DNA of 64,000 bases from Luscinia megarhynchos (lineage: Eukaryota; Chordata; Aves; Passeriformes; Turdidae), in the NCBI GenBank assembly GCA_034336665.1, contig JAPFBE010000033.1, positions 1,426,001-1,490,000 on the forward strand. Reading direction: 5' to 3'. Each line of letters begins with the position of its first letter. Position 1 is the stretch's first letter. The translations under genes and the position numbers were made by a program. Shown piece after piece: positions 1 through 10,091 of the stretch. Below the pieces are notes generated by a model. The model worked only from the letters and a program-made list of their open reading frames with translations. It was not told the origin of the DNA and made no database searches.

Positions 1-210
1 CCAAGATCTGCACTCATCAGAATTCATTGTTCCCCAGAATATGGTTTTGTCCAGCCCAATGGCAGAGAAAGAAAACTACATGAATATGCGGAACAATGAA
101 AAGAAAGAAAGACCTCTGCTTCAGACTAGGAAAACTGTATAAAAACTGGACTGACTAAGGCAGCTTTGTGAACATTGGGGGATCCGAAGCAATAGAGTTC
201 GGATCAGAGT
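1..210. other. Left edge of ERV-K1, no 5' LTR recognised
   Basis: A TATAAAA (138-144) and a GAACA near 170-174 look LTR-like. This stretch does not resemble the element's 3' LTR at 12797-13375, and no clear tRNA primer-binding site follows. The 5' LTR is either to the left of the window or deleted. Confidence 0.35.
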
Positions 211-1786
211 GTGTTCACCCGGCACCGATCCCGGGCTCGGCGTTGTCCTTTGCGATTGTGGCTGTCGTGGACCGCATTCTGGTTGCCATTTAGTGATGGA
301 ACCCTTACATTACGAGACTTTTTTCCGATTTCTTATAAAAAATTGTGTTTTAAAAAGAAGATACAGGAAATTCCTGAAGAGCAACAGCATGATACATTAT
401 ATATTACAGCTTCGGAGGGGATTCCGAAGTGGGCAACAGATGTTACTGCAAACCAAGGACCAGTGGTCACGATACCAAAAGATATTTTTAAGGCTTTTTT
501 ACAGCAGATGGAAACAGCCCTAGAATTTCGTCCAGAGATGAGAACTGATTTTCCACAGGCTTTTCAGACGACTCCTGAGTCACAGATCCTCGTTCCTCAG
601 TCAGGGCCGAGAACAACATAACAAAGAGTACAGGTGCCAACAATGTCAGTGAGTCCAGAAATGATTTCTCCTTATAGGCCAATTTCCATGGAAGCACAAC
701 CATCTGCAGCACAGCCATCATTAATAGATTGGGCAAATATAAGAATGAATTTAGCAAGAGATAGGGAATGTCCTGTGATTGGGACAGGAGATATGGCCAT
801 GCCAGTCACTTATGATGCTAAAGGACAAAATCCAAGACGGGAAAGGTTGAATCATGAAGTAGTTAAAGACCTAATTAAGGCAATTAGGGACAATGGACTG
901 GGATCTTCATATTTTAAACAGCTTTTAAAGGGTACTTTTAATATATATGATTTAACTCCATATGATCTCAGGTCTCTTGTGTCACTGATTCTGACACACA
1001 CACAGGCACTCATCTGGGACAGCAGATGGAGAAGGGCTCTGCAAGAACTGAGAACCAAGTACCAAGGAGGGCCAAACACAGCTCTTACCCTGGCACAATT
1101 AGCAGGTGATCCTCCAAACAACGACCCAGCTCAGCATGTGAGACTTCCAAGAGAGGTATTAACAGATATTAAAGAGGCTCCACGAAAAGCAATTCTGCAA
1201 ATTGCACCAGCGGGCATGCAGGACACAATTTATATAGACATCAGACAGGGTGCTTCTGAACCCTTCTCTTCATTCACAGACAGACTCACACAAGCCGTGG
1301 ACAGGCAAGTGACTGATGAAGCAGCCAAACCACATTTGTTAAAGAGTCTTGCATTTGCAAATGCCAATCAAGAATGCAAAAGAGTTATTAGTGCAATTCC
1401 TGGTCAGCCCTCCTTGGCAGAGATGGTTGAAGCTTGCAGCAAAGTAGGTACTCCACAACATATAGCTTCAATAGTAGAACAAAGAATGGAAAGAGTACTC
1501 CAAGCACAAAATGAAAACTTTGACTAATTCCTCTGAAGGACAGGGCTACAATTGTGGGAGTTTTGGACATTTCAAAAAGAATTGTCCTCAACTCGCAAAG
1601 ACTGGCAAACCATCAGAGCTTTGTCCAAGATGCAGGAGAGGGAAACATCTCACAAGTGAGTGTTTCTCTCAGACAGATGTTGACAGAAAACCATTACCTA
1701 TTCTGGGAAACTTCAAAAAGAGCGCATATCGTCAACAGGCGACAACAGAAGTAATGACGGTGACACAGGGAGCAACCGCAGCATAG
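211..1786 (+). pseudogene. ERV-K1 gag (matrix/linker, capsid, nucleocapsid), broken
   Basis: This is the structural polyprotein that would assemble the particle. One frame is open from 211 apart from a TAA at 619-621, and runs through the capsid to 1527. The capsid's major homology region lies near 1240-1300 (IRQGASEPFSSF). The nucleocapsid (1511-1786) is in another frame, so an indel lies near 1511-1527. It has two CCHC knuckles. The first (about 1545-1587) has lost its leading cysteine, with glycine in its place; the second (about 1621-1662, CPRCRRGKHLTSEC) is intact. The protein cannot be made as a whole. Assignment to gag is firm; the matrix part is inferred from position. Confidence 0.8.
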
Positions 1787-1974
1787 ACGTGACAATTGTC
1801 AGGGAACGTCAATCAGACATCCTCTGCAGGACACTTGCAGGTGTCCCCTGCGACCCAGATTTGTTGCCACCAGGAGCACAATGCATCCTGGCAGCTTCCA
1901 AAATAATATGATTCCTGAGTGAAGAACATACATCGATACCTACAGGAGTCAGAGGAGCTTCTCAAAAAAGGCAA

Positions 1975-2565
1975 GACTTTTTGATACTAGGTAGAGACAG
2001 AAATAGTATTTTTGGTTTGATCATTTATGCTACAGGTATTTCAGCAGATTGTAATGAACAGCTGACAGTTTTAGCAAGAGCTCTTCGGCCACCATTGACT
2101 ATCCCAGAAAATACTCAAATCGCAAAAGCAATAGCCTTACCACCTCACTCAATGGAACATCAAGTTATGACAGTGTTAGGTCAAGATCATCCTTTTTATA
2201 ATGATCACGCAGAAGTCCATGCTACATGGCTGAAACATATAGGTCGCAAGCAACTAATTATTACTTGTGAGTTAACATATAATGACAAAAAGCCAGTTAT
2301 CACAGGGATGGTTGATACAGGAGCAGATGTTACACTTGTCTCATATATTTTCTGGCCAAGAGAATGAACTTTGATAGTACATTTGGGTCGAATTACAGGC
2401 ATAGGAGGGAGCTCCATATCTCTGCAGAGTGAAAATGCAATAGTAGTCACAGGACCAGGAGGAAAACCAGCTGTTATTTGTCCTTTCATTGTGCAAAAGC
2501 CATTTACAGTATGGGGAAGAGACATTTTGGCACAATGGGGCATGAGTCTGAAAGTGGATTATTAG
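1975..2565 (+). pseudogene. ERV-K1 pro: dUTPase-like stretch plus aspartic protease
   Basis: The protein read from 1981 starts with a region resembling the C-terminal strands of a retroviral dUTPase (near 2000-2140, ending IPENTQIAKAIALP). A retroviral aspartic protease follows, with its catalytic Asp-Thr-Gly near 2310-2330 (VDTGADVT). The frame stops at 2365-2367 within the protease, and the second half (2371-2565) contains the glycine-rich strand ([14 protein letters not shown]). A dUTPase fused before the protease is typical of betaretroviruses. The dUTPase part is short and incomplete, so an active enzyme is not expected. Confidence 0.7.
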
Positions 2566-2567
2566 TG

Positions 2568-3900
2568 GGGATCACTGTGGCACTCACCACTCTGAAATTG
2601 ACCTGGAAGACTGATAAACCCCTTTTTGTGGATCAGTGGCCCCTGGAAAAGAAGAAATTGAGTGATTTAAAAAGTTTAGTTAAAGAACAATTGCAAAAAG
2701 GACATATCAAGCCGATGAATAGTTCCTGGAATTTTCCTGTATTTGTTATTCAGAAGAAGACTGGTTCATGTAGATTAGTTCATGATCTCAGAAAGCTGAA
2801 TGAAATTATGGAAGAAATGGGAGCACTCCAACAGGGACTTCCTTCTCTCATGGTAATTCTGAGAGAATGGCCGCTTGTGATCATTGATCTCAAGGATTGT
2901 TCTTTAGCATTCCACTTCATCCAGATGATGCTCACCGAATGGCATTCTCTGTTCCAAGTTTAAACAGAGAAGAACCTTTGAAAATATACCATTGGAAGGT
3001 TTTACCACAAGGCCTCAAGAATTCGCCAACAATTTGTCAGTGGTACGTGGCACGAACTTTGGCCCCAGCAAGGAAAAAATATCCTGAAGTGAGGAACATT
3101 CATTATATGGATGATTTGCTCATTGCAGCATCAACACAACAGAAGCTACAAGAAGCTCATGATTGTGTGATTGCAGAAGTGCAGAACGCTGGATTGGAAA
3201 TTAGCACTTCGAAGATTCAAGAGATTGCACCTTGGAAATACGTCGGATGGAAAATCACAGAGCAGACAATAAAGCCTCAGAAAATAGAAATCAACTCAAC
3301 AATCAACAATTTACAAGATCTACAACAACTTCTTGGAGAGATAAACTGCATAAGATCAATTTTAGGAATCACAAATGAGATCTTTCATCTTTGTTTACTC
3401 TTTTGAGAGGAGACAGTAATATCAAATCTCCCAGAACTCTCGCACTGGAAGCATGGAAAGCTTTGGAGAGAATTGCAGAAATCATGCAACAAAGACAGGC
3501 ACATCGTTATGTAAATTCACTACCTTTTTGTTTAGCAGTGTTGGGAGAAGAGACACAGCTATATGGCTTGATTTTTCAGAGGGATGAGTCTCAAAGAGAC
3601 CCTCTTTTAATTATAGAGTGGAGTTTTTTATCTTACAGGTCCCCGAAAACAATCCTCATGAACCTAGAAATGATAGCTCAGATCATAATAAAGGCGAGGA
3701 CAAGGTTGATGACAATGGCAGGCAGGGATTTTTCGCCAATATATTTACCTCTGAAAAAGCAATACTTTGAGTGGGCAAATCAAAAATCACAAGATTTAGC
3801 AATTGCATTGTTAGATTATACAGGTGTATGTATGATTCATTATCCTAGTCACAGGTTGTTAAAAGCAAAATTATTTCAGAGAGAAACCAAAAATAAGTGA
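2568..3900 (+). pseudogene. ERV-K1 pol: reverse transcriptase, frameshifted
   Basis: This is the reverse transcriptase that would copy genomic RNA to DNA. Fingers and palm are read from about 2620 ([19 protein letters not shown]) in one frame to 2963. Reading resumes in a second frame from 2897 with the LPQGLKNSP motif and the catalytic YMDD at 3104-3115. The thumb/connection is in a third segment (3391-3900). At least two frameshifts separate the pieces. YMDD rather than YVDD or YIDD distinguishes this polymerase from the other ERVs in the window. Confidence 0.85.
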
Positions 3901-4350
3901 GGAACCATTGGATGGGATCACAGTATTCACTGATGGTTCAGGAAAGACCCATAAATCGGTAATTACATGGTAGAATTCAGCTACAAGAGAATGAGAGTCA
4001 GATGTGAAAATAGTACAAGGTTCACCATAGATTGTAGAATTAGCAACAATGGTCAGAGCTTTTAAATTGTTTCAACAACCTCTCAATCTAATCACAGATT
4101 CAGCATATGTAGCAATGTGGTCAAAAGATTAGAAGGATCACTTCTGAGGGAGACAAACAATGAAATTTTGTATTCATACTTATCATGCATGAAAACACTG
4201 CTAGAAAACAGAACACATAGATATTTCATCACACACATTAGAGCACATTCATCACTCCCAGGCTTTTTAGCAGAAGGAAATGCACAAGCAGATAAATTAA
4301 CCATGTCTGTTTTGCAAACCTTGCCAGACATTTTTGAGCAAGAAAATTAA
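3901..4350 (+). pseudogene. ERV-K1 RNase H, remnant
   Basis: A TDGSG motif (about 3926-3945) marks the first catalytic aspartate of retroviral RNase H. An LITDSAYVAMWS motif near 4090-4125 carries another. The C-terminal part (4117-4350) includes HIRAHSSLPGFLAEGNAQAD, with the expected histidine and aspartate. The frame between these pieces has several stops. The domain lies directly after RT, as expected in pol. Confidence 0.75.
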
Positions 4351-4919
4351 ATCATGCATTTTTCCATCAAAATGCACAAGCATTGATGGAAACTTTTCAT
4401 ATTTCGAAAAGCCAGGCAAAAGAAATTATCCAATCCTGTCCAGATTGTCAATTGGTACAGCCACTAGTTTCTATGCGAGCAGTTAATTCGAGAAAGAACA
4501 CATCATACCTTGAAAACATTTTTAGATAAACCAAAAAGGGGGGAGGCAGAGGCTATGCCTCACATGCGGTTGAACAAAGCTTTATATGTATTGAATTTTC
4601 TGAATGGTGCTTTCTCAGAACCAACTCCACCGATTATAAGACACTTTACTAATAGTATAAGGGCAAAGCTGAAGGAGAATCCTTTGGTTTTAATCAGAAA
4701 TTTGGAGACAGGTCGAAATGAAGGGCCTTTCAAAACTATCACTTGGGGAAAGGGTTTTGCTTGTGTCTGCACAGAGAGAGGACTGAAGTGGGTGTGCGCA
4801 AGATACGTGAAGCCATATCAGGCCCAAACACAAGCAGATGCCAACCCTGGAAGCGAAGAGGCAAGCTCACAGACAGAACCAGGGACAAAGATCATGAACT
4901 CCTCTTCAGACAACACATA
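4345..4919 (+). pseudogene. ERV-K1 integrase with catalytic core deleted
   Basis: The N-terminal HHCC zinc-binding region is readable at about 4350-4460 (H-x3-H and C-x2-C visible). The C-terminal DNA-binding region is open from 4510 to 4919 (VLIRNLETGRNEGPFKTITW). Almost nothing of the DDE catalytic core lies between them: the sequence passes from the zinc finger to the end of the core within a few tens of bases near 4470-4500. I infer an internal deletion. This copy cannot encode an active integrase. Confidence 0.75.
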
Positions 4920-4944
4920 AAGAACTCAAGAACCGAAAATAAGC

Positions 4945-5589
4945 ATGTTTATTCAGACAATTTTATGTTCGATTTTTTTGTTAATTGTAGTGAGCAATGA
5001 GGCAGACCTACCTATGATGCAGCCAAGGGAGAACGTTTGGGAAAATTTAGCTCAGGCAGCGGGTCTAGACACAATTTGTTTGACACATTCCAGGCCGAAA
5101 AAGCCATTTTCAACATGCTTGGTGGGATTGCCAGTGAAAGAATGGCCAATTTCAGAGAACATCCCTCCAAAGGTGTTGCAAGTTGTCTCAGCTCCTGTGG
5201 ACGGATGGCATGCGTGGGTTCAATTTCTCCCTGTGGCTCCTTTTGAACCAGAAGAATTGGAAATTTTTGGTTCAACAAGCATGGATTTTTGTATCAAATT
5301 TAATTTTTCGGGAGTGACAGAGAACAAAACAATAGATGTTACTCCGAATCATGATGTGTATAAAAATGCTTCATCTTGGTGTAATTATACTAAGGATTCA
5401 AACAAACCATCCTTTCAAGTTCCTGCACAATTACCGCTAGGAACATTTTTCATTTGTGGGGACAGAATTTGGCCTGCTATCCCTGCAAACATCAAAGGAG
5501 GTCCATGCAGAATTGGAAGACTTTCGTTGTTATTCCCAGATTTGAAAATTCTAAGAAAGCTAAAACATAGAGAGAAGAGAAGAGAATAA
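4945..5589 (+). pseudogene. ERV-K1 env surface subunit, truncated
   Basis: The open frame begins with a hydrophobic signal peptide (residues about 3-18), carries N-glycosylation sites (for example NFSG, NKTI, NASS, NYTK), and ends in a basic stretch (KHREKRRE) that looks like a furin-type SU/TM cleavage site. At about 214 residues it is short for a surface subunit, so part may be deleted. The downstream TM is in another frame. Confidence 0.7.
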
Positions 5590-6119
5590 TCAAACAATAT
5601 GATCCAGATGGTGATGATGGATTTTATACATGGAACAAGGCTCAGGGAATTGCAATAGTGCTATTCTCACCCCAGGCAGCATCAGGGGAAACCTTGACTC
5701 AATTGGATCATATGGTTTGTTGGCTGAGCAAAAATGCTAAAACTGTTTCTCTTGCACTGAGTGACGTTAACTGATCTCAACAGTGTGAGAAAAGCCACTC
5801 TTCAAAAGAGAGCAGCAATTGATTATCTACTGCTGACTCACGGACATGGATGTGAAGAATTTGAGGGAATGTGTTGCATGAACTTCTCCAATCATTCCAA
5901 ATCAATTCATGAAAGCATAAGGCAATTACAAGATGATGTGGCAAAACTTAGAGAAGCTACTGGATCATGGTTGGATGGTGTGTTTGACTTTTTTAATCTT
6001 TTGCCTTTGCGGAAAGAATTTTTAAGAATAGGGTTTTATGTGTTAGTAGGACTTGTAATTCTTCTGCTCATTCTGCCGTGCATCATTCAGTGCATTCGGC
6101 GGACCATGAACAAGGCTGC
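5590..6119 (+). pseudogene. ERV-K1 env transmembrane subunit, interrupted by ERVL-1
   Basis: After the cleavage site, the sequence to about 5760 has an alanine/glycine-rich fusion-peptide-like stretch. From 5761 the frame shows the conserved membrane-proximal region starting LQKRAAIDYLLL, directly followed by the CX6CC motif (CEEFEGMCC, near 5850-5880). A heptad region and a membrane span (about 6025-6095, FYVLVGLVILLLILPCII) follow. CX6CC is characteristic of gamma- and alpharetroviral TM proteins and is not typical of betaretroviral gag-pol partners. The cytoplasmic tail is cut at 6119 by ERVL-1. Confidence 0.85.
6115..6119. repeat. Target-site duplication GCTGC (left) of ERVL-1
   Basis: GCTGC here is identical to 12756-12760 on the other side of ERVL-1. 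A 5-bp duplication fits a class III (ERVL-like) integrase. Confidence 0.9.
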
Positions 6120-6742
6120 TGTCCTGGTTTCAGAAAAAAATACGGGAGATATCTCCCAAAGGAGTCCCTCTAGGAAAAATAAACCCCCAGAACTCCTCCC
6201 CCCTCCCACTACTGGGTTCTGGAAGAACTTCCTCCGAGGGAAAAATAAAGTGGAAAAAACTTGTTTATTTTAACAAACACAGAGAAAAAAACCACTTCCC
6301 AGCACCAGGAAAGAACGATCCCCAGATGACACAAAACGTTTTCACCAAGGTGAGCCAGGATGGACGAGCTCGGTCAGTCCCTGCTGGGAAGGGTGCAAAG
6401 CTTCTTCTGGCAGGCTCCCAGAGGCAGTCTCTGATGTTCAGATCCCTCCGTCCGGAGCTGGTGCTGATCTTCGGGATGAGGGGAAGAAGGGAGAGAGAAA
6501 GAGAGAGCAGCTGGGGGCAGGAGAAGCTGGGGCAAAAGCAAGGGGCAGAAGCGGCAGCCAAAGCTGCAGCAGCAGCAGCAGCCAAGCAGCAGGCCAGCCA
6601 AGCAGCCAAGCTAACCAGCAGCCCCCAGCAGCCGGGGGCCCGCCGGGGCGGGGGAGGAACGGCCATGGCGGCAGGCAGCTCCGTGCAGACAGAGGGGGAG
6701 GGGGGGCAGGGAGAGGAGTAGTCATAACACCAACCCGGGACA
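6120..6742 (-). repeat. ERVL-1 3' LTR
   Basis: Starts (minus strand) TGTCCCGGG at 6742 and ends in GGACA at 6120, so TG...CA. It contains a polyadenylation signal AATAAA on the minus strand (near 6266-6271) and a CAG/CTG-rich stretch around 6570-6600. It matches 12138-12755 throughout. Confidence 0.93.
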
Positions 6743-6753
6743 TTCCACCCCTT
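6743..6753 (-). promoter_or_regulatory. ERVL-1 polypurine tract
   Basis: On the minus strand AAGGGGTGGAA abuts the TG of the 3' LTR, the expected primer site for plus-strand DNA synthesis. The same motif abuts the LTR at 31861. Confidence 0.85.
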
Positions 6754-6906
6754 ATCCCACATCGTGAATGTTAACACACGATTGGGATATATACATCCAC
6801 TATACAATGTAAAAGCTTTCATCTACTTGCTCAAACCTTCAACACTTACACGTTTCCTCTCATTTTACTTACTCAGGCCTTCAACACTTACTTTATTCCT
6901 TCTGTT

Positions 6907-7939
6907 TCACCCCACAATCAGATCTCCCTGAGGTACACATCGTGTTGTTCCATCTTTCTGCATTACCCACCACGTACATCCTGGTCTTTGAGCAAAGACA
7001 ATCCCACGAATGGGTTTGCCTGTACTCGAGGCAGGATTAACCCATACTGCCTTTCCTAACAAACCTTTAACTTGGGCCACTGGGACTTTATCTCCATCCA
7101 CTATATTAAGGGAGTCAGACTGGACAGGACCTGCTCAGTTGATGGAACCTTCGGTGTTAACTAACCAAGTAGCCTTTGCTAGATGTTGTTCCCAGTTTTT
7201 AAAAGACCCCCCCACCCAATGCTTTCAAGGTGGTTTTCAACAATCCATTGTACCTTTCCACTTTACCCGCAGCTGGTGCATGGTAAGGGATGTGGTACAC
7301 CCACTCAATACCGTGTTCCCTAGCCCAGGTGTTGACGAGATCATTTTTAAAATGAGTCCCATTGTCTGACTCGATCCTCTCAGGGGTACCATGCCTCCAT
7401 AGGACCTGTTTTCCAGGCCCAGGTTGGTGTTGCGGGCAGTAGCATGGGACACAGGGTAGGTCTCCAACCAGCCAGCGGTGGCTTCTACCATGGTCAGCAC
7501 ATAATGTTTGCCCTGGCGGGTCTGAGGCAGTGTGATGTAATCAATCTACCAAGCCTCCTCGTACTTGTACTTGGACCACCATCCACCATACCAGAGGGAC
7601 TTCGCTTGCTTGGCCTGCTTGATGGCAGCGCAGGTGTCAGTCATGAATAACTTGTGTAATGCTGTCCACGGTAAGATCCACCCCTCGGTCTCGTGCCCAC
7701 TTATAGGTGGCATCTCTACCCTGATGGCCTGAGGCATCATGGGCCCATCGTGCTAGGAACAACTCTTCCTTGTGCTCCCAGTCAAGATCTATCTTAGACA
7801 CCCCTATCTTTGCAGCTTGATCTACCTGCTGATTGTTTTGCTGCTTTTCATTGGCTCTACTTCTGGGGACATGGGCATTTACATGGCGAACTTTTACAGG
7901 TAGTTTCTCTAACCGAGTAGCAATGTTTTTTCATTCTTC
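6907..7939 (-). pseudogene. ERVL-1 integrase, broken
   Basis: Read on the minus strand. A zinc-binding N-terminal region (about 7940-7620, with HDASGHQG) is followed by the catalytic core (ITLPQTRQGKHYVLTMVEATAGWLETYP, near 7560-7440) and a C-terminal region (6907-7101, starting MDGDKVPVAQVKG and including CTWWVMQKDG). Stops interrupt the N-terminal and core parts, and the second half of the core is shifted out of frame. An equivalent integrase copy lies at 32030-32900. Confidence 0.8.
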
Positions 7940-8536
7940 AGCAGCCTAAATTGGTTTTCCTTTGCGCTGCCAGTTCACCTCTTTCCATTTCTTCAACCAT
8001 CCCCACAGAGCATTGGCCACCATCCAGGAATCAGTGTACACATAGAGTTTCGGCCATTTCTCTCTTTCTGCAATGTCTAGGGCCAGTTGAATAGCTTTAA
8101 GTTCAGCAAATTGACTTGATCCGCCCTCTCCTTCAGTGGCCTCTGCGACCCGTCGTGTCAGGCTCCATACAGCTGCTTTCCACCTCTGGTTCATCCCTAC
8201 AATGCAACAAGAACTGTCGGTGAATAGAGCGTAATGTGCTTCCTCTGCCGGTAGCTGGTTGTATGGTGGAGCTTCTTCAGCCCGGGTCACTGGTTCTTGT
8301 TCCTCATCTGTGACACTGAAACTTTCACCTTCTGGCCAGTTTGTAATTATTTCTAAAATCTCGAGGCGATTGAGTTTTCCAGTCCGGGCGCGCTGAGTGA
8401 TAAGGGCAATCCACTTGCTCCATGTGGCACTGGTGGCATGGTGAGTGGAGGGAACCTTTCCACTGAACATCCACCCCAGCACTGGTAGTCGGAGTGCCAA
8501 GAGGAGTTGTGCTTCTGTACCGATCACTTCTGAAGC
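7940..8536 (-). pseudogene. ERVL-1 RNase H
   Basis: Minus-strand frame 8527-7946 contains the RNase H landmarks in order: ALFTDSSC (first aspartate), SSQFAELKAIQLAL (glutamate) and LYVYTDSWMVANAL (aspartate). It is separated from RT by a TAA at about 8537-8539 and ends at a TAG where related copies continue, followed shortly by a TGA. The stops look like single-base decay of an otherwise well-preserved domain. Confidence 0.85.
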
Positions 8537-8539
8537 GGC

Positions 8540-10084
8540 TTAAACTCCCGCATAGGCAGCCAAGATTTCCTTCTCTGTTGGGGTATAGTTGCTTTCCGAT
8601 CCTCTGTAACTTCTGCTCCAAAATCCCAGGGGTCGGCCTCGGGTCTCACCAGGCACCTTCTGCCACAGACACCAAGACAAACCGTGGTTCCTGGCTGCAG
8701 AGTAGAGCACATTCTTCACATCTGGCCCTGTCCTAACTGGGCCAAGAGCTACTGCATGGGCAATTTCTTGTTTAATCTGGGCGAAGGCTTGCTGTTGTTC
8801 AGGGCCCCAATGGAAATCATTCTTCTTCCAAGTGACCTGGTAAAGAGGGCTCACAATCGGACTGTACTCGGGGATGTGCATTCTCCAAAAGCCTATAACA
8901 CCCAAGAAAGCTTGTGTTTCTTTCTTGTTAGTGGGTGGAGACATAGCTGTGATTTTGTTAATAACATCAGTAGGAATCTGACGTCTTCCATCTTGCCACT
9001 TCACTCCTAGGAACTGGATCTCACGAGCAGGTCCCTTAACTTTACTCTTCTTAATGGCAAAACCGGCTTCCAGGAGGATTTGGATAATTTCTTCTCCTTT
9101 CTCAAACACTTCTTTTGCTATGTTCCCCCACACAATGATGTCATCGATGTACTGCAGATGTTCTGGAGCCTCACCCTTTTCCAGTGCAGACAGGATCAGC
9201 CCATGGCAGATGGTGGGGCTGTGCTTCCACGCCTGGGGCAGTCGGTTCCAGGTGTACTGCACGCCCCTCCAGGTGAAAGCAAACTGAGGCCTGCACTCTG
9301 CAGCCAAAGGAATGGAGAAAAATGCATTGGCTATGTCAATGGTGGCATACCACCTTGCTGCCTTGGACTCCAGCTCGTACTGGAGTTCCAGCATGTCCGG
9401 CACGGCAGCGCTCAGCGGTGGGGTGACTTCATTCAATGCGCGGTAGTCCACAGTCAGTCTCCATTCTCCATCAGGCTTGCACACAGGCCAGATGGGGCTG
9501 TTGAAGGGTGAGTGGGTTTTGCTGACCACCCCTTGGCTCTCCAGCTCCCGGATCATCTTATGGATGGGGATCACAGCATCTCGAGTTGTCCTATATTGCC
9601 GGCGATGTACTACGGAAGTGGCAATTGGTACCCATTGCTCTTTCCCTTTCAGAAGTCCTACAGTAATTGGATTTTCAGATAGTCCAGGAAAGGTATTCAG
9701 TTGCCGAATGTGCTCTGACATCACAGCAGCTATTCCAAATGCCCATTTAAGGCCTTTTGAGTCCTTAAAATACCCACTTCGGAGGTAATCTATCCCCAAA
9801 ATACATGGGGCCTCGGGACCAGTCACAATAAGATGCTTCTTCCATTCCCTTCTCGTTAAACTCACTTCGGCTTCCACCAAGGTGAAGTCCTGTGATCCAC
9901 CTGTAACGCCAGCAATAGAGACAGATTCTGCCCTCACGTATCCTGATGGAAATATCGTACACTGTGCTCCTGTATCCACTAAAGCTTTATACTTCCATGG
10001 TTTCGATGTGCCAGGCCACCGAATCCACACGGTCCAAAAAACACAGTTCTCCCTCATCTCACCCTGGCTAGAGGCAGGGCCCCT
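8540..10084 (-). pseudogene. ERVL-1 pol: aspartic protease and reverse transcriptase
   Basis: The frame (first ATG 10057) continues the gag frame after a single UAG. The protease comes first, with its active site LVDTGAQCTIFPS near residue 28 and the C-terminal ILGIDYL motif. The reverse transcriptase follows, with WRLTVDYRALNEV, ATIDIANAFFSIPL, the LPQAWKHSPTICH motif and the catalytic QYIDDIIVW (plus-strand 9124-9158), then thumb and connection. The 505-residue stretch is uninterrupted, so PR-RT is intact up to the TAA before RNase H. YIDD is usual in ERVL-type polymerases. Confidence 0.9.
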
Positions 10085-10091
10085 CTAAGCC
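10066..10091 (-). promoter_or_regulatory. Stem-loop containing the gag UAG stop (candidate readthrough signal)
   Basis: On the minus strand TAGAGG pairs with CCTCTA around a short GC-rich loop. The gag stop codon (10087-10085) is the first three bases of the stem. Gag and pol are in the same frame on either side. ERVL-2 keeps the same arrangement at 20172-20196. Confidence 0.6.

Noticed and set aside
6265..6822. Open frames of 75-185 codons in the ERVL-1 LTR, with alanine, cysteine or leucine runs
   Set aside because: They lie inside an LTR on both strands, come from a GCA repeat, and are mirrored at 12137-12841.
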